Shown in pieces: positions 1 through 8,568 of a stretch of 64,000 nt of DNA; positions within the stretch are counted from its first letter, which is position 1, and the number at the start of each line of letters is the position of its first letter. A program made the position numbers and the translations under genes. The DNA lies in the NCBI GenBank assembly GCA_030431455.1, contig JAUIJE010000004.1, positions 124,001-188,000 on the forward strand. Reading direction: 5' to 3'. The notes beneath the pieces were generated by a model that saw nothing but the letters and a program-made list of their open reading frames with translations, searched no databases and was not told where the DNA came from. The DNA comes from a bacterium. GTDB lineage: Bacteria; Myxococcota; UBA727; JAUIJE01.

Positions 1-921
1 AGGGTGCTCGATGGCGAGATCGACCACGTCGTCGGTGGTGAACTGGTAGGTCTCTACATCGGTGGCACACAATGCCGATGCTTGGCGCGTGCCCTCGTTC
101 TTGAGCGCGAAGATGCCGGCTACGTCCCCTTCGCGGAGCTCGACCACCGGGATGGTGGTCCCGTCCCGGTCCTCTTTCTCGATCGAGACCCGGCCCCGCT
201 TGATGATGTAACAAGCATTGGCGCGCTCCCCTTGGGTGAACAGCGCGTCACCCTCGCGGTGGTGCACGATCCGGAGCCGTTGGCCCAATGCCACGAACGC
301 CTCGGCGGACAACGTCGAGAACAGCGACACCTGGGGCAACAGGAGATCGCCGGTGGTCAGGGGGCCGAGGATCTCGAAGTTGTCGCCGGTGCTGCCCTCG
401 GTGGGCTCGGCGAACGATTCGATGTCGTCCTCGATGATCTCGGCGCCCAGCTCGTCGGGGTCGTGAATGACCTCGGTGGGTTCGGCGTGTTGGGGGCGGA
501 TCGCGTTCCACACGCCGGTGCCGGTCTCGGGCATGCCGTGCTGGAGCGCGAAGGGGTCTTGGTGGCCGGCGAGGGCGGGTTCGGCCTCGGAGATGGGCAC
601 CGCGATGCGCCCGGACTGGTCGGCCGAGCCCCGGGAGGTGCGCGCGTACAGCTTGGCCAAAAACAGCAACGTCTCCTCGTGCTGGGGGTCGACCTGCAAA
701 AGCTCCTGCAACACCCCGATGGCCTGGGCGGGGTGGCCGGACAGCGCGAGGTACCGGGCCACCGCGCGGTAGTGCCCGACCGCCTTTTTGCCCTGGGCGA
801 GCAGCCGATAGGTCCGCGCGATGCGCATCCGCGCGTCGAGGTCGAGGGGCCGCACCCCGAGGATGGTGTGTAGGGCCTTGAGGTTCTTTTTGAGCTCGGC
901 GCGGGAGGGGGCAGGGGCCAT
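1..921 (-). CDS. TPR / cyclic nucleotide-binding-domain protein (3' end outside window)
   Basis: Reading leftward from an ATG at 921-919, the frame stays open for 307 codons and leaves the window, so the C-terminus is missing. The first ~110 residues are helical with TPR-like spacing (a segment LAQGKKAVGHYRAVARYL followed by a second helix pair ending LLQVDPQHEE). An acidic linker (EIIEDDIESFAE) leads to a cyclic nucleotide-binding (Crp-type) beta-roll at about residues 205-300: FSTLSAEAFVALGQRLRIV, then GDALFTQGERANACYIIKRG. The phosphate-binding cassette reads GDVAGIFALKNEGTRQASAL: the Arg is kept, but the Glu usually found after Gly is Ile. Binding of cAMP/cGMP is therefore uncertain. No HTH is visible in the part seen. 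It is transcribed away from the esterase gene at 1030. Confidence 0.85.
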   Translation of the reverse strand, partial: MAPAPSRAELKKNLKALHTILGVRPLDLDARMRIARTYRLLAQGKKAVGHYRAVARYLALSGHPAQAIGVLQELLQVDPQHEETLLFLAKLYARTSRGSADQSGRIAVPISEAEPALAGHQDPFALQHGMPETGTGVWNAIRPQHAEPTEVIHDPDELGAEIIEDDIESFAEPTEGSTGDNFEILGPLTTGDLLLPQVSLFSTLSAEAFVALGQRLRIVHHREGDALFTQGERANACYIIKRGRVSIEKEDRDGTTIPVVELREGDVAGIFALKNEGTRQASALCATDVETYQFTTDDVVDLAIEHP

Positions 922-1029
922 CGGGAGTCCTTTTGCCCAGTGTGTACGACCGTTTAGGCCACTTTCAAACCCCGTTGCGGGCGCCCGGCCCGGTGCGTAC
1001 ACCCCCCGTACCCCCCCAAGAGGTGAAGC

Positions 1030-3090
1030 ATGATGTGGAGAATCGTCGTCGGCGCTTGGGCCGTCATCAGCCTGGCCGGATGCCCGGGCACGAGCAGCAC
1101 CGGGCCGGAGCCCGAGGCCGAACCCGAGGTGCAGTTTGGCGAGACCCTCGGCTTGTCCGCGTGCGACACCGCCACCGCCGACGCCCACCCGGACATGGAA
1201 TGCAAGACGTTCCGCACGCTGGCCGGGGTCTCGATGGGCGGCGGCACCGCGGCCCGGCTCGGCTTCACCTACCCCGAGCTGTTCGACGTGGTCGGCATCA
1301 TGGGCACCCCCTTCGCCGACAACGAGTTCTTCTGGGGGGTGATCAAAGAGAACTTCATGGGGGGCTTTTGTCCCCTCGACCAGCTGGAGGACCTCATCGC
1401 CAACGAGGGCCCGGAGGCGATCAACGACCGCGACAACCCCCTCGCGTTCTGCGGCACCCATGACGTGTATCCCCTCGAGGGCGGCCAACAGGTGAGCAAG
1501 GACTTCCCCGCGGTGGAAGGTTCGGAATGTTACTTCTTCCGTTCGGACTACAACCACTGGTACCGCGGGCCCGACGCGGGCCGCGGCGGCACCTTCAGCC
1601 GCAACGGGTTGATCGAAATCTTCCACGACATCGTCATGGCCTACGGCAACCCCTTCTATTACAACGAGGCCGACCCCTACTTCCCCCCCGGGGTCTCCCC
1701 GACGTGGCACGTCCCGCCGCAAGACAACGCGTTCGACCGCCAAGCGCTGTGCAACAACCCGATCACCATCTCGGGGATGTACAACCGCGAATACAACCCC
1801 GACGGCAGCTACGACGTCATCACCTATTGCGAAGGCAGTGACGGCGACAGCGGGGCCTACGACCCCGCGGGCAATGGTCGTTACCGCAACGTCATCGAAT
1901 ACACCCTCGCCGTCGACCTCAACGGCAACGGCCTGCGCGACTACGGCGAGCCGTTGGTGATCAACGACCGCGAGCGATACCTCGACTACGGCCTCGACGG
2001 GCTCAAGAGCGAGGACGAACCCGGCTACGATCCGGACACCAACCCCGACCCCGCGGGCGACGACTACGACCCGATGACCAACCCCAACGGCTTTGAGCAC
2101 AACTTCACCCACGACGAAGGCGAGGCTTACGACGACGACGGACTCGATGGCGTGCCCGCCACCGGGGACTACGGGGAGGGCAACGGCACCTATGACCTGT
2201 CGCCGGTGCTGCAGCGCATCTTCGATCGCTCGCCGGGCTTGCTCTTCTCCCGCATCGACGACACCCAGGTCGACCGGCTCGACATTTGGATCGACGCCGG
2301 GATTCGAGACTTCATCAACAGCGCCCAAATCACCAACGCGCTGTACTCGAAGATCGCGGCCCGCCAAGCCGACAGCACCGTCTACAACGACTTCCGCAAC
2401 CTCCCCGGGGTCGAGGGCGGCTACGCCTACTACAAGCCCGACTACACCCGGGACGGCATGGGCCAGGTCGCCTACCTGCGCTACGGCAAGCCCGAGACCT
2501 GCCCCAACACCGACGAGGTCCTGGGCGACGGCAACCACGTCGGGCCGGACATCATCCACCGCATCTACACGTTGATCTCGTTCATCTCCGCGCGCGTGCC
2601 CCCCCAAGGGCGCGACAACTACATCAACGGCGTGGTCAGCGACCTCGGCAGCCCCAACGGCAGCCTCACCGACTACGGCGAACTGTCCTCGTACTACTCG
2701 GAGGCCTTGGGGCGCGACATGGCGTTCGGCGTGTCCCTGCCGCCCGACTACTACCTCGAGGAAGAGCGCGACTACCCGGTGATGTACTTCTTCCACGGCC
2801 AAGGCCAGTCCGCCGACGACATGGTCGCCATCGGCTACGTGTTGTTCGGCAACATGAAGGAAGCGGCCAAGGCCGAGCGATCCGCCGAGGGCTACTCCGA
2901 CTTCCAGAAAATGATCTTGGTCTGGGTCGACGGGGACTGCATCGGGGACGACTGCTGGACGGGGAACTTCTACGCCGACTTTGAAGGCCTCCCCCGCAAG
3001 GACCGCAACTTCGAACAGGCCTTCATCGAGCTGGTCAACCACATCGAGACCAACTACCGCGTGAAGAAGCCCGAGCTGGTGCCGCGCTGA
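1030..3090 (+). CDS. Secreted lipoprotein, esterase-like alpha/beta-hydrolase in permuted order
   Basis: A 686-residue lipoprotein: signal peptide with lipobox LAGC (Cys18). The start ATG at 1030 has an AGAGGTGA ribosome site just upstream. The nucleophile elbow GVSMGG (Ser68) lies almost at the N-terminus, followed by helix and strand typical of the esterase D/feruloyl-esterase group (ARLGFTYPELFDVVG). A long acidic insertion carries a perfect EF-hand/dockerin-type loop at 296-307 (DLNGNGLRDYGE). The likely acid (DAGIRD, Asp427) and His (GDGNHVG, His503) follow. The strands that normally precede the nucleophile come last: VMYFFHGQGQ (oxyanion loop, 589-592), MILVWVDGDC and FEQAFIELVNHIETNYRVKK, after which the protein stops. 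The order is thus Ser-Asp-His-oxyanion instead of oxyanion-Ser-Asp-His. Likely an exported, lipid-anchored esterase; the substrate is unknown. Confidence 0.8.
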   Translation: MMWRIVVGAWAVISLAGCPGTSSTGPEPEAEPEVQFGETLGLSACDTATADAHPDMECKTFRTLAGVSMGGGTAARLGFTYPELFDVVGIMGTPFADNEFFWGVIKENFMGGFCPLDQLEDLIANEGPEAINDRDNPLAFCGTHDVYPLEGGQQVSKDFPAVEGSECYFFRSDYNHWYRGPDAGRGGTFSRNGLIEIFHDIVMAYGNPFYYNEADPYFPPGVSPTWHVPPQDNAFDRQALCNNPITISGMYNREYNPDGSYDVITYCEGSDGDSGAYDPAGNGRYRNVIEYTLAVDLNGNGLRDYGEPLVINDRERYLDYGLDGLKSEDEPGYDPDTNPDPAGDDYDPMTNPNGFEHNFTHDEGEAYDDDGLDGVPATGDYGEGNGTYDLSPVLQRIFDRSPGLLFSRIDDTQVDRLDIWIDAGIRDFINSAQITNALYSKIAARQADSTVYNDFRNLPGVEGGYAYYKPDYTRDGMGQVAYLRYGKPETCPNTDEVLGDGNHVGPDIIHRIYTLISFISARVPPQGRDNYINGVVSDLGSPNGSLTDYGELSSYYSEALGRDMAFGVSLPPDYYLEEERDYPVMYFFHGQGQSADDMVAIGYVLFGNMKEAAKAERSAEGYSDFQKMILVWVDGDCIGDDCWTGNFYADFEGLPRKDRNFEQAFIELVNHIETNYRVKKPELVPR

Positions 3091-3176
3091 GCGTGCCCCG
3101 GCGGCGCGACAAAAATGCGCCGATCGCGACCGGACTCGTTGACAGCCGGGCCTAGACTGCCTAGGAAAACCGCACC

Positions 3177-3252
3177 GGGTCGGTAGCTCAGTTGGTAGAG
3201 CATCTGACTTTTAATCAGATGGTCCTGGGTTCGAGTCCCAGCCGACTCACCA
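3177..3252 (+). tRNA. tRNA-Lys (anticodon TTT)
   Basis: A full cloverleaf is readable. The acceptor GGGTCGG pairs with CCGACTC (one G-U), the D-arm contains AGCTCAGTTGGTAGAGC, the anticodon stem TCTGA/TCAGA encloses loop CTTTTAA (anticodon TTT, A37), and the T-arm has GGTTCGAGTCC. The discriminator is A and CCA is encoded at 3250-3252. The gene lies 73 bp upstream of mtaB. Confidence 0.97.
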
Positions 3253-3255
3253 CAG

Positions 3256-3286
3256 AACCGCCGTGATACACGGCGGTTTTGTTTTG
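3256..3286 (+). terminator. Intrinsic terminator of tRNA-Lys
   Basis: Perfect 10-bp stem AACCGCCGTG / CACGGCGGTT (3256-3265 and 3269-3278) with an ATA loop, followed by the T-rich tail TTTTGTTTTG. It sits 3 nt after the CCA end and should separate the tRNA from mtaB unless read-through occurs. Confidence 0.85.
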
Positions 3287-3324
3287 TCCTCTTCTCGGGT
3301 TGTCCTCTTCGGGCGGGTGATCAC

Positions 3325-4608
3325 ATGCGGGTCAAGCTGGGCGCCCTCGGGTGTCGCCTCAACGAGGCTGAGCTGCAGATGCTGGCCACCGAGCTGGCCC
3401 AGGCCGGTCACGAGATCTGCGCCCCCGGCGCTGACGACGGCGCGGACCTCGTGGTGCTCAACACCTGCGCGGTCACCGGCGAAGCGGCGCGCAAGAGCCG
3501 CCAACGGGTGCGCCAGCTGCAGCGCCGGCACCCCGGGGCCCAGTTGGTGGTCACCGGCTGCCAAGCCACCCTCGAGCCCCGCCGGGTGCCGGAGGGGGTC
3601 GTCACCGTCGACAACCAGGACAAGGACCGGCTGTTCGAGGTGATCGCCGAGCGGGTGGGGCTCGAGCGGCACCTTCCGCAAGCGGCCAACGCCACCCAAG
3701 TGTTGAGCCGGCGGGGGCGCACCCGGGCGTTCGTCAAGGTCCAGGACGGTTGTCGCCACCAATGTGCGTACTGCATTGTCACCGTGGCCCGGGGGGAGGA
3801 GCGCAGCCGCACCGTGCCCGACCTCGTCGAGCAGGTGCAGGGGCTGGCCGCCGAGGGGGTGGCGGAGATTGTGCTCGCCGGGGTGCACGTCGGGGGCTAC
3901 GGGCGCGACGTGGGCAGCGACCTCACGTCGTTGGTGCGGGCGTTGCTCGACGACACCGACATCCCCCGCATCCGGTTCGCGTCGGTCGAACCCTGGGACA
4001 TTCCCCCGCGGTTTTTTGCGTTGTTCGACGACGACCGGGTCATGCCCCACATGCATCTGCCCGCACAATCGGGGTCGGACAGCGTGCTCAAGCGGATGTT
4101 CCGGCGCGGTACCGCAGCCTCGTTCGAGGCGCTGGTCGACCTCGCCCGGGCCCGCGACCCCGGGTTCAACGTGACCACGGACGTGATCGTGGGCTTCCCC
4201 GGCGAGACCGACGCTGAGTTCGACGAGACGGTGGCGTTCTGTGAGCGCGTCGGGTTTGGCCACATCCACGTGTTTCCGTTCTCGGCCCGGGAAGGGACCC
4301 GGGCCGCGGCGCTGTCCGATGTCGTCGATGACGCGACCAAACAGGCGCGCACCCAACGGCTCATCGCGCTGTCCGACGAACAGACCCGCGCGCGCTTGGC
4401 CGCCCAAGTGGGCTCTACCCAGCGCGTGCTCGTCGAGGGCGGGGGCACGCAGGGCTACACCGACGCGTTCTTTCCCGTGCACCTGGAGGGGGCGGCGGGC
4501 ACCAGCGGCGTGCACCCGGTGGTGATGCAGGGGGTGTACGAAGGCGGCGACCGAATGATGCTGCACGGCCGTCTGGCCGGGGGCGGTCGGCGCTTGTCAC
4601 TGATCTGA
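3325..4608 (+). CDS. mtaB: tRNA (N6-threonylcarbamoyladenosine(37)-C2)-methylthiotransferase
   Basis: A 427-residue MiaB/RimO-family radical-SAM enzyme of the MtaB (YqeV) type, which converts t6A37 to ms2t6A37 in tRNAs reading A-starting codons. The N-terminal UPF0004 domain has the three cluster cysteines (GALGC10, LNTC48, TGC79). The radical-SAM motif CxxxCxxC is Cys143-Cys147-Cys150 (CRHQCAYC). HVFPFSAREGT and a C-terminal TRAM-like stretch follow, ending QGVYEGGDRMMLHGRL. Length and motif spacing fit MtaB better than MiaB: the N-terminus starts directly at MRVKLGALGC and the middle contains GVHVGGYGRD. The ATG start at 3325 is preceded only by a weak purine stretch. The gene lies directly behind tRNA-Lys(TTT), a known substrate of this enzyme class in Bacillus. 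Confidence 0.92.
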   Translation: MRVKLGALGCRLNEAELQMLATELAQAGHEICAPGADDGADLVVLNTCAVTGEAARKSRQRVRQLQRRHPGAQLVVTGCQATLEPRRVPEGVVTVDNQDKDRLFEVIAERVGLERHLPQAANATQVLSRRGRTRAFVKVQDGCRHQCAYCIVTVARGEERSRTVPDLVEQVQGLAAEGVAEIVLAGVHVGGYGRDVGSDLTSLVRALLDDTDIPRIRFASVEPWDIPPRFFALFDDDRVMPHMHLPAQSGSDSVLKRMFRRGTAASFEALVDLARARDPGFNVTTDVIVGFPGETDAEFDETVAFCERVGFGHIHVFPFSAREGTRAAALSDVVDDATKQARTQRLIALSDEQTRARLAAQVGSTQRVLVEGGGTQGYTDAFFPVHLEGAAGTSGVHPVVMQGVYEGGDRMMLHGRLAGGGRRLSLI

Positions 4609-4646
4609 TCGAAGCCGACGGTTGCTCCACCGGGGAGCCCGCGGGG

Positions 4647-5081
4647 CTACAGCTCCGGGTCTTGGTCGACCTTGGCCTTGAGCGCGGCGAACTCGTCCTC
4701 GAAGGCCTGCTCTTTGGACTGCTTTTTCTGGGCCTCGACCTTGGCCGCCTTGAGCTGGGCCTTGGCCTCCCGCTTGGCCTCGCGCCCGGCGAGCAGCTTG
4801 GGCCGCACGTAATACCAACCGCCCAAGCCCGCGGCGCCGAGCACCCCCGCGCCGATGATGTACCACCACAGCGAGAACACGAGCTTGAAGATGATCGCGA
4901 CGCCGACCACGCCCCCGATGGCGTAGAACCACAGCTTCAGCTTGCGCTTCTTTTTCTCGTCTTCGGTGAGCTCGTCGTCGTCGCCCAGGAGCTGTTTGCC
5001 CGCGGCCTCGAGCCCGGCTTTGGCCGCCTGCCGCCCCAGCTCGCTGGTCGCTCCGCGTTTGATGTCGTCGAAATCGCCCAC
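4647..5081 (-). CDS. Small two-pass membrane protein with charged tail
   Basis: 144 residues starting at a GTG (MGDFDDIKRG). The N-terminal ~50 residues are charged and helical (KAGLEAAGKQL, DDDELTEDEKKKRK). Two hydrophobic segments follow (about residues 50-68, FYAIGGVVGVAIIFKLVF, and 72-92, WWYIIGAGVLGAAGLGGWYYV). The C-terminal tail is Lys/Ala/Glu-rich and probably coiled coil (REAKREAKAQLKAAK). I recognise no family and no catalytic motif. The gene is convergent with mtaB (38 bp apart) and divergent from the ABC exporter at 5143, with only 61 bp between the two starts. A structural or scaffolding membrane role is possible but not shown. Confidence 0.75.
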   Translation of the reverse strand: MGDFDDIKRGATSELGRQAAKAGLEAAGKQLLGDDDELTEDEKKKRKLKLWFYAIGGVVGVAIIFKLVFSLWWYIIGAGVLGAAGLGGWYYVRPKLLAGREAKREAKAQLKAAKVEAQKKQSKEQAFEDEFAALKAKVDQDPEL

Positions 5082-5142
5082 CGCCCGACCCTAGCCAATT
5101 GAGCAGGACTGCAAAAGGTGCCGCGGCTTATTACCCTTGGTG

Positions 5143-7125
5143 ATGGCCGGACGCGTACAGCGCAGCAAGGACGCCTACCGCGCGTTTCGAGAAAAGGTGT
5201 GGGCCGACCCCCGCGCAGACGGCGCGCCCGGCGGCGGACCGCGCGATGCCCACCACCGGGACACCCACCGCGATCGGGGCGCGCTCGACTTGTTGCGGGT
5301 GTTGCTGCCACATTGGCGCGGCCAATGGCACTACATCACCGCGATCATGGTGCTGCAGACGTTCTCGGCCGGGGCTGGCCTGATCACCCCCCTGTCGACG
5401 AAGTTTGCCATCGACTACGTGCTCGCCGATTCGCCCGGTCCCGCCGGCATCCCCCCGTGGCTAGGGTTGCCCGACGACCGCCGCACGCTCCTGTTCATGG
5501 TCGCGGGGGCCACGGTGGTGGTGGCGTTCGTGGGCCTGCTGTTCACGTTGGGCGCGATGTACGCGGTGCAAAAAGCCCAGCGCTTCATCGCCTACCGGAC
5601 GCGCCACCAGGTGTTCGCCCAGGCCGTGCACCTGCCGATGTCGCGGGTGCAGCGCATCAAGAGCGGCGGGGTGGCGAGTTTGCTGCGACAGGACGCGGCC
5701 GCCCCCGCCGAGCTGTTGCGGGGCCTGGTGTTCATGCCTTGGAAGTCGGTGGTGCGCCTGTTGGGCACGTTGGTGATCCTCACCGCCATCGACCCGATCT
5801 TGCTGCTGATGGCCCTCGGGCTATTCCCGATTGTGGTCGTGACCCACCGGACGTGGATCGGTCGCATTCGCCCCTTGTGGCGGGCCATCCGCCGCACGCG
5901 GCAACGCATCGACGGCACCGCGGCCGAAGCGTTCGCGGGCATGCGGGTGGTGCGGACCTTCGGTCGCCAACAGGGCGAGGCCCGGGCGTTCACCACCGGC
6001 AACCTCTTGATGTTTCGCCAGGAGATGTTCGCGTGGTGGTGGGCCCGCGGGGTGGGCCTGTTCTGGCAGATCCTCGTGCCCCTCGCGTCGGGGTCGGTGC
6101 TGCTCTACGGCGGGCTGGAGATTCTCGAGGGTCACCTCACCCTCGGCGACGTCATGATGTTCAGCACGTACCTGTTGATGTTGCTCGGTCCCCTCGAAGC
6201 GTTGGTGGGCGCGGCCACCCAGATCCAGACCGCCCTGGCCGGGCTCGAACGCATCCACGCGATTCTCGACGAGCCGCGCGAGTTTCACCAGGCGCCGGGC
6301 ACGGTGCCGCTTGACCCCGAGGACGTGACCGGCGGTTTTGTGTTCGAACACGTGACGTTCCGCTATCCCCAGACCGAGACCGATGTGCTGCGCGACGTGA
6401 GCTTCGAGGTGGCGCCCGGCCAGACGGTGGCGTTGGTGGGCCGCTCGGGGGCGGGCAAGAGCACCCTGACCCACCTGGTGGGGCGCTTTTACGACCCCGA
6501 CCAGGGGCGTATCCTCCTCGACGGCCGCGACATCCGCGACATCCGCCTCACCGACTACCGCAATGTGTTTGCGGTGGTCGAGCAAGACGTGTTTTTGTTC
6601 GACGGCACCGTGCGCGACAACATCGCCTACGCCCGCCGGGGCGCGACCCAGGCCGAGGTGGAGGCGGCGGCGGACAAGGCCGCGGCCCACGAGTTCATCG
6701 CGGGCTTCGAGCAGGGCTACGACACCATCATCGGCGAGCGCGGGGTGCGGCTGTCGGGGGGCCAACGGCAACGGCTGGCGTTGGCCCGGGCGATTCTCGC
6801 CGACGCCAAGGTGCTCATCCTCGACGAGGCCACGAGCAATCTCGACGCCGAGAGCGAGCTGTCGATCAAACGGTCGCTGCGGGGGCTGATGGCCGGGCGC
6901 ACCGCGTTTGTGATCGCCCACCGGCTGTCCACCATTCGCGACGCCGACGTGGTGGTGGTGCTCGACCAAGGCCAGGTCGCCGAGGTCGGAACCCACGACG
7001 AACTCCTGGCCAAGGGCGGCCGCTATGCCCGGTTGGTCGCGGCCCAAGTGGAAGACGCGGCCGACGACGACGCCGACCGCAAGGTCCCGGTGGCGTCACT
7101 CCAAGACGAGCACCAACGCGCCTGA
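5143..7125 (+). CDS. ABC exporter, fused membrane and ATPase domains
   Basis: A 660-residue half-transporter of the MsbA/MDR-like ABCB type. The start is taken at ATG 5143; the frame could begin at TTG 5137 or GTG 5140, but ATG is the better codon. The transmembrane domain spans about residues 60-350 with roughly six hydrophobic stretches (e.g. ITAIMVLQTFSAGAGLIT, TVVVAFVGLLFTLGAMY, IDPILLLMALGLFPIVVV). The nucleotide-binding domain has Walker A GRSGAGKST (433-441), Q-loop region VVEQDVFLFD, signature LSGGQRQR (537-), Walker B VLILDE (557-562) and the H-loop in IAHRLST. It probably dimerises to export a lipid, peptide or drug; the substrate cannot be read from sequence. Its last 30 bp overlap the 3' end of the convergent caspase gene. 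Confidence 0.93.
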   Translation: MAGRVQRSKDAYRAFREKVWADPRADGAPGGGPRDAHHRDTHRDRGALDLLRVLLPHWRGQWHYITAIMVLQTFSAGAGLITPLSTKFAIDYVLADSPGPAGIPPWLGLPDDRRTLLFMVAGATVVVAFVGLLFTLGAMYAVQKAQRFIAYRTRHQVFAQAVHLPMSRVQRIKSGGVASLLRQDAAAPAELLRGLVFMPWKSVVRLLGTLVILTAIDPILLLMALGLFPIVVVTHRTWIGRIRPLWRAIRRTRQRIDGTAAEAFAGMRVVRTFGRQQGEARAFTTGNLLMFRQEMFAWWWARGVGLFWQILVPLASGSVLLYGGLEILEGHLTLGDVMMFSTYLLMLLGPLEALVGAATQIQTALAGLERIHAILDEPREFHQAPGTVPLDPEDVTGGFVFEHVTFRYPQTETDVLRDVSFEVAPGQTVALVGRSGAGKSTLTHLVGRFYDPDQGRILLDGRDIRDIRLTDYRNVFAVVEQDVFLFDGTVRDNIAYARRGATQAEVEAAADKAAAHEFIAGFEQGYDTIIGERGVRLSGGQRQRLALARAILADAKVLILDEATSNLDAESELSIKRSLRGLMAGRTAFVIAHRLSTIRDADVVVVLDQGQVAEVGTHDELLAKGGRYARLVAAQVEDAADDDADRKVPVASLQDEHQRA

Positions 7126-8568
7126 GGCCGCGGTCACCGTCGCCACCACCAGCGCGCCCGCGGTCACCCCCGCGGCCGCGCCCACCCCCGCGAAGGCCTG
7201 GTAGGCGCCCCGCTCGGTGGGGGTGGTGGCGAGCTGCACCGCGAAGTAGCCGGTCACCGCCGCCGCCCCCGCGCCCACCACCGCCGCGCCCCCCGCCACC
7301 GAGAGCAACACCGTGGGCACGAGCGCGCTGCCCGCGCCCTCGGCCCCGGCGGTGGCGGCTGGGCCCGCGACATCGACCGGGCGCAGCGCCGTGACCCGGT
7401 AGCCACGATAGAACGCGGGCCCGAACGGGGTCTTGAACAAGCCCTCCGACAGGGCGCGCGACACCAAAGAGCGGGCCTTGACGTCGAGCTCTTGCCCCGC
7501 GCCGATGGTGAGCCGGCCCGCTTCGTGGGTGAGCGGGCGCTCTTCGCCCCGGGCGCGCAGGTACAGGCCGCGCCCGGCGGGCAACCACAGCCGCGGGCGA
7601 AAGCCGGTCTCAAACGCGGCCGCGACCAAGAACACCCCGCGCCCGTCCACGATGGAGACGGGGCCGAGCGCGGCCAAGTCCTCGTCGAGCAGCACGTGGC
7701 CCGGGGTCTTTTTGGGCACGAGCACTTCCGCGTCCCGCTCGATCGCGGGGGGGTACACCGCGAGCTGGGGGCGCGCGGTCTGCACCGCCACCGCGTCGGT
7801 GGACGCGGCCAAAAACGCGCTCAACTCTGAATAGCGGATGACATCGTCCCGGTCGGCGTCCGCCGCCCCCCGCAATCCCGCGCGCACCAGGGCCGAGAAC
7901 ACCCCGGCCCGGACCTCTTCCCATTCGTAGGCCGCGCTCTTTGCCGACGCGGCCACGAACGCACCGACATTGGGCAACCGCCGCAGGTCCTGGGCCAGAA
8001 ACACCGCCTCCGCGGTCTCGGGCTCGGCGCTCTTGACCGCGGCCTTGGCCCGGACCAATGCCCCTGCAAAACACGTATCGACAAATACGTGCACACGATG
8101 GGCGACGGCCAGGGGTTCGATCACATCGGTGAACAGCCGGTGCACGCTGATCGACCCGTCCGACAGGGGCAGCACCGCGTGGCCGTCGTCGTCGTAGCGG
8201 GCGTGACCGGACAGCCAGATGTGCACCGCGGTGCGGTGCCCGGCGGCCCGGCTCTCGTCCACCAGGCCGCGCAGCTCGCGCACCGCCCGCAACAGCTCGG
8301 GCACCGAGGGGACCTGGGCCAACGGGGCGAGGTCGGGTGCTTCTTGTTGGGTGGCGGGGTCCATCACCGTGAGCAGCCGGGCCCGGTCCCAGCGGCCGGC
8401 GGCGGTGAGGCGCACCGCCTCCGCCGCGTCGTCGTCGGCGTAGCGCAACGGGCTCAGGCCGGGCACGCCGGCGTCGTTGACCCCGACCGCGAGCACAAAG
8501 GTGTCCACCGGGGCGGGGGCCGCGGCCGAGGCCAGCGCGAACAGGGCAGGGAGCAACACAATGTTCAT
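7096..8568 (-). CDS. Caspase-like (peptidase C14-type) membrane protein
   Basis: 490 residues. After a signal-like N-terminus (LLPALFALASAAAPAP), a caspase/metacaspase-type domain spans about 22-250: FVLAVGVND, HIWLSGHAR with His122, and HVFVDTCFAG with Cys166, which gives the His-Cys dyad. Further down, ASAKSAAYEW and GVFSALVRAGL match the usual C14 layout. A beta-rich middle follows (e.g. LDVKARSLVS), then two C-terminal hydrophobic segments (about 398-430 and 440-488). Family knowledge supports a cysteine peptidase, usually Arg/Lys- or Asp-specific; location outside the cytoplasm is inferred from the signal. Its ATG overlaps the TGA of the upstream gene (ATGA at 8565-8568), making it the last gene of the sigma operon. 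No self-cleavage site is obvious. Confidence 0.85.
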   Translation of the reverse strand: MNIVLLPALFALASAAAPAPVDTFVLAVGVNDAGVPGLSPLRYADDDAAEAVRLTAAGRWDRARLLTVMDPATQQEAPDLAPLAQVPSVPELLRAVRELRGLVDESRAAGHRTAVHIWLSGHARYDDDGHAVLPLSDGSISVHRLFTDVIEPLAVAHRVHVFVDTCFAGALVRAKAAVKSAEPETAEAVFLAQDLRRLPNVGAFVAASAKSAAYEWEEVRAGVFSALVRAGLRGAADADRDDVIRYSELSAFLAASTDAVAVQTARPQLAVYPPAIERDAEVLVPKKTPGHVLLDEDLAALGPVSIVDGRGVFLVAAAFETGFRPRLWLPAGRGLYLRARGEERPLTHEAGRLTIGAGQELDVKARSLVSRALSEGLFKTPFGPAFYRGYRVTALRPVDVAGPAATAGAEGAGSALVPTVLLSVAGGAAVVGAGAAAVTGYFAVQLATTPTERGAYQAFAGVGAAAGVTAGALVVATVTAASGALVLVLE

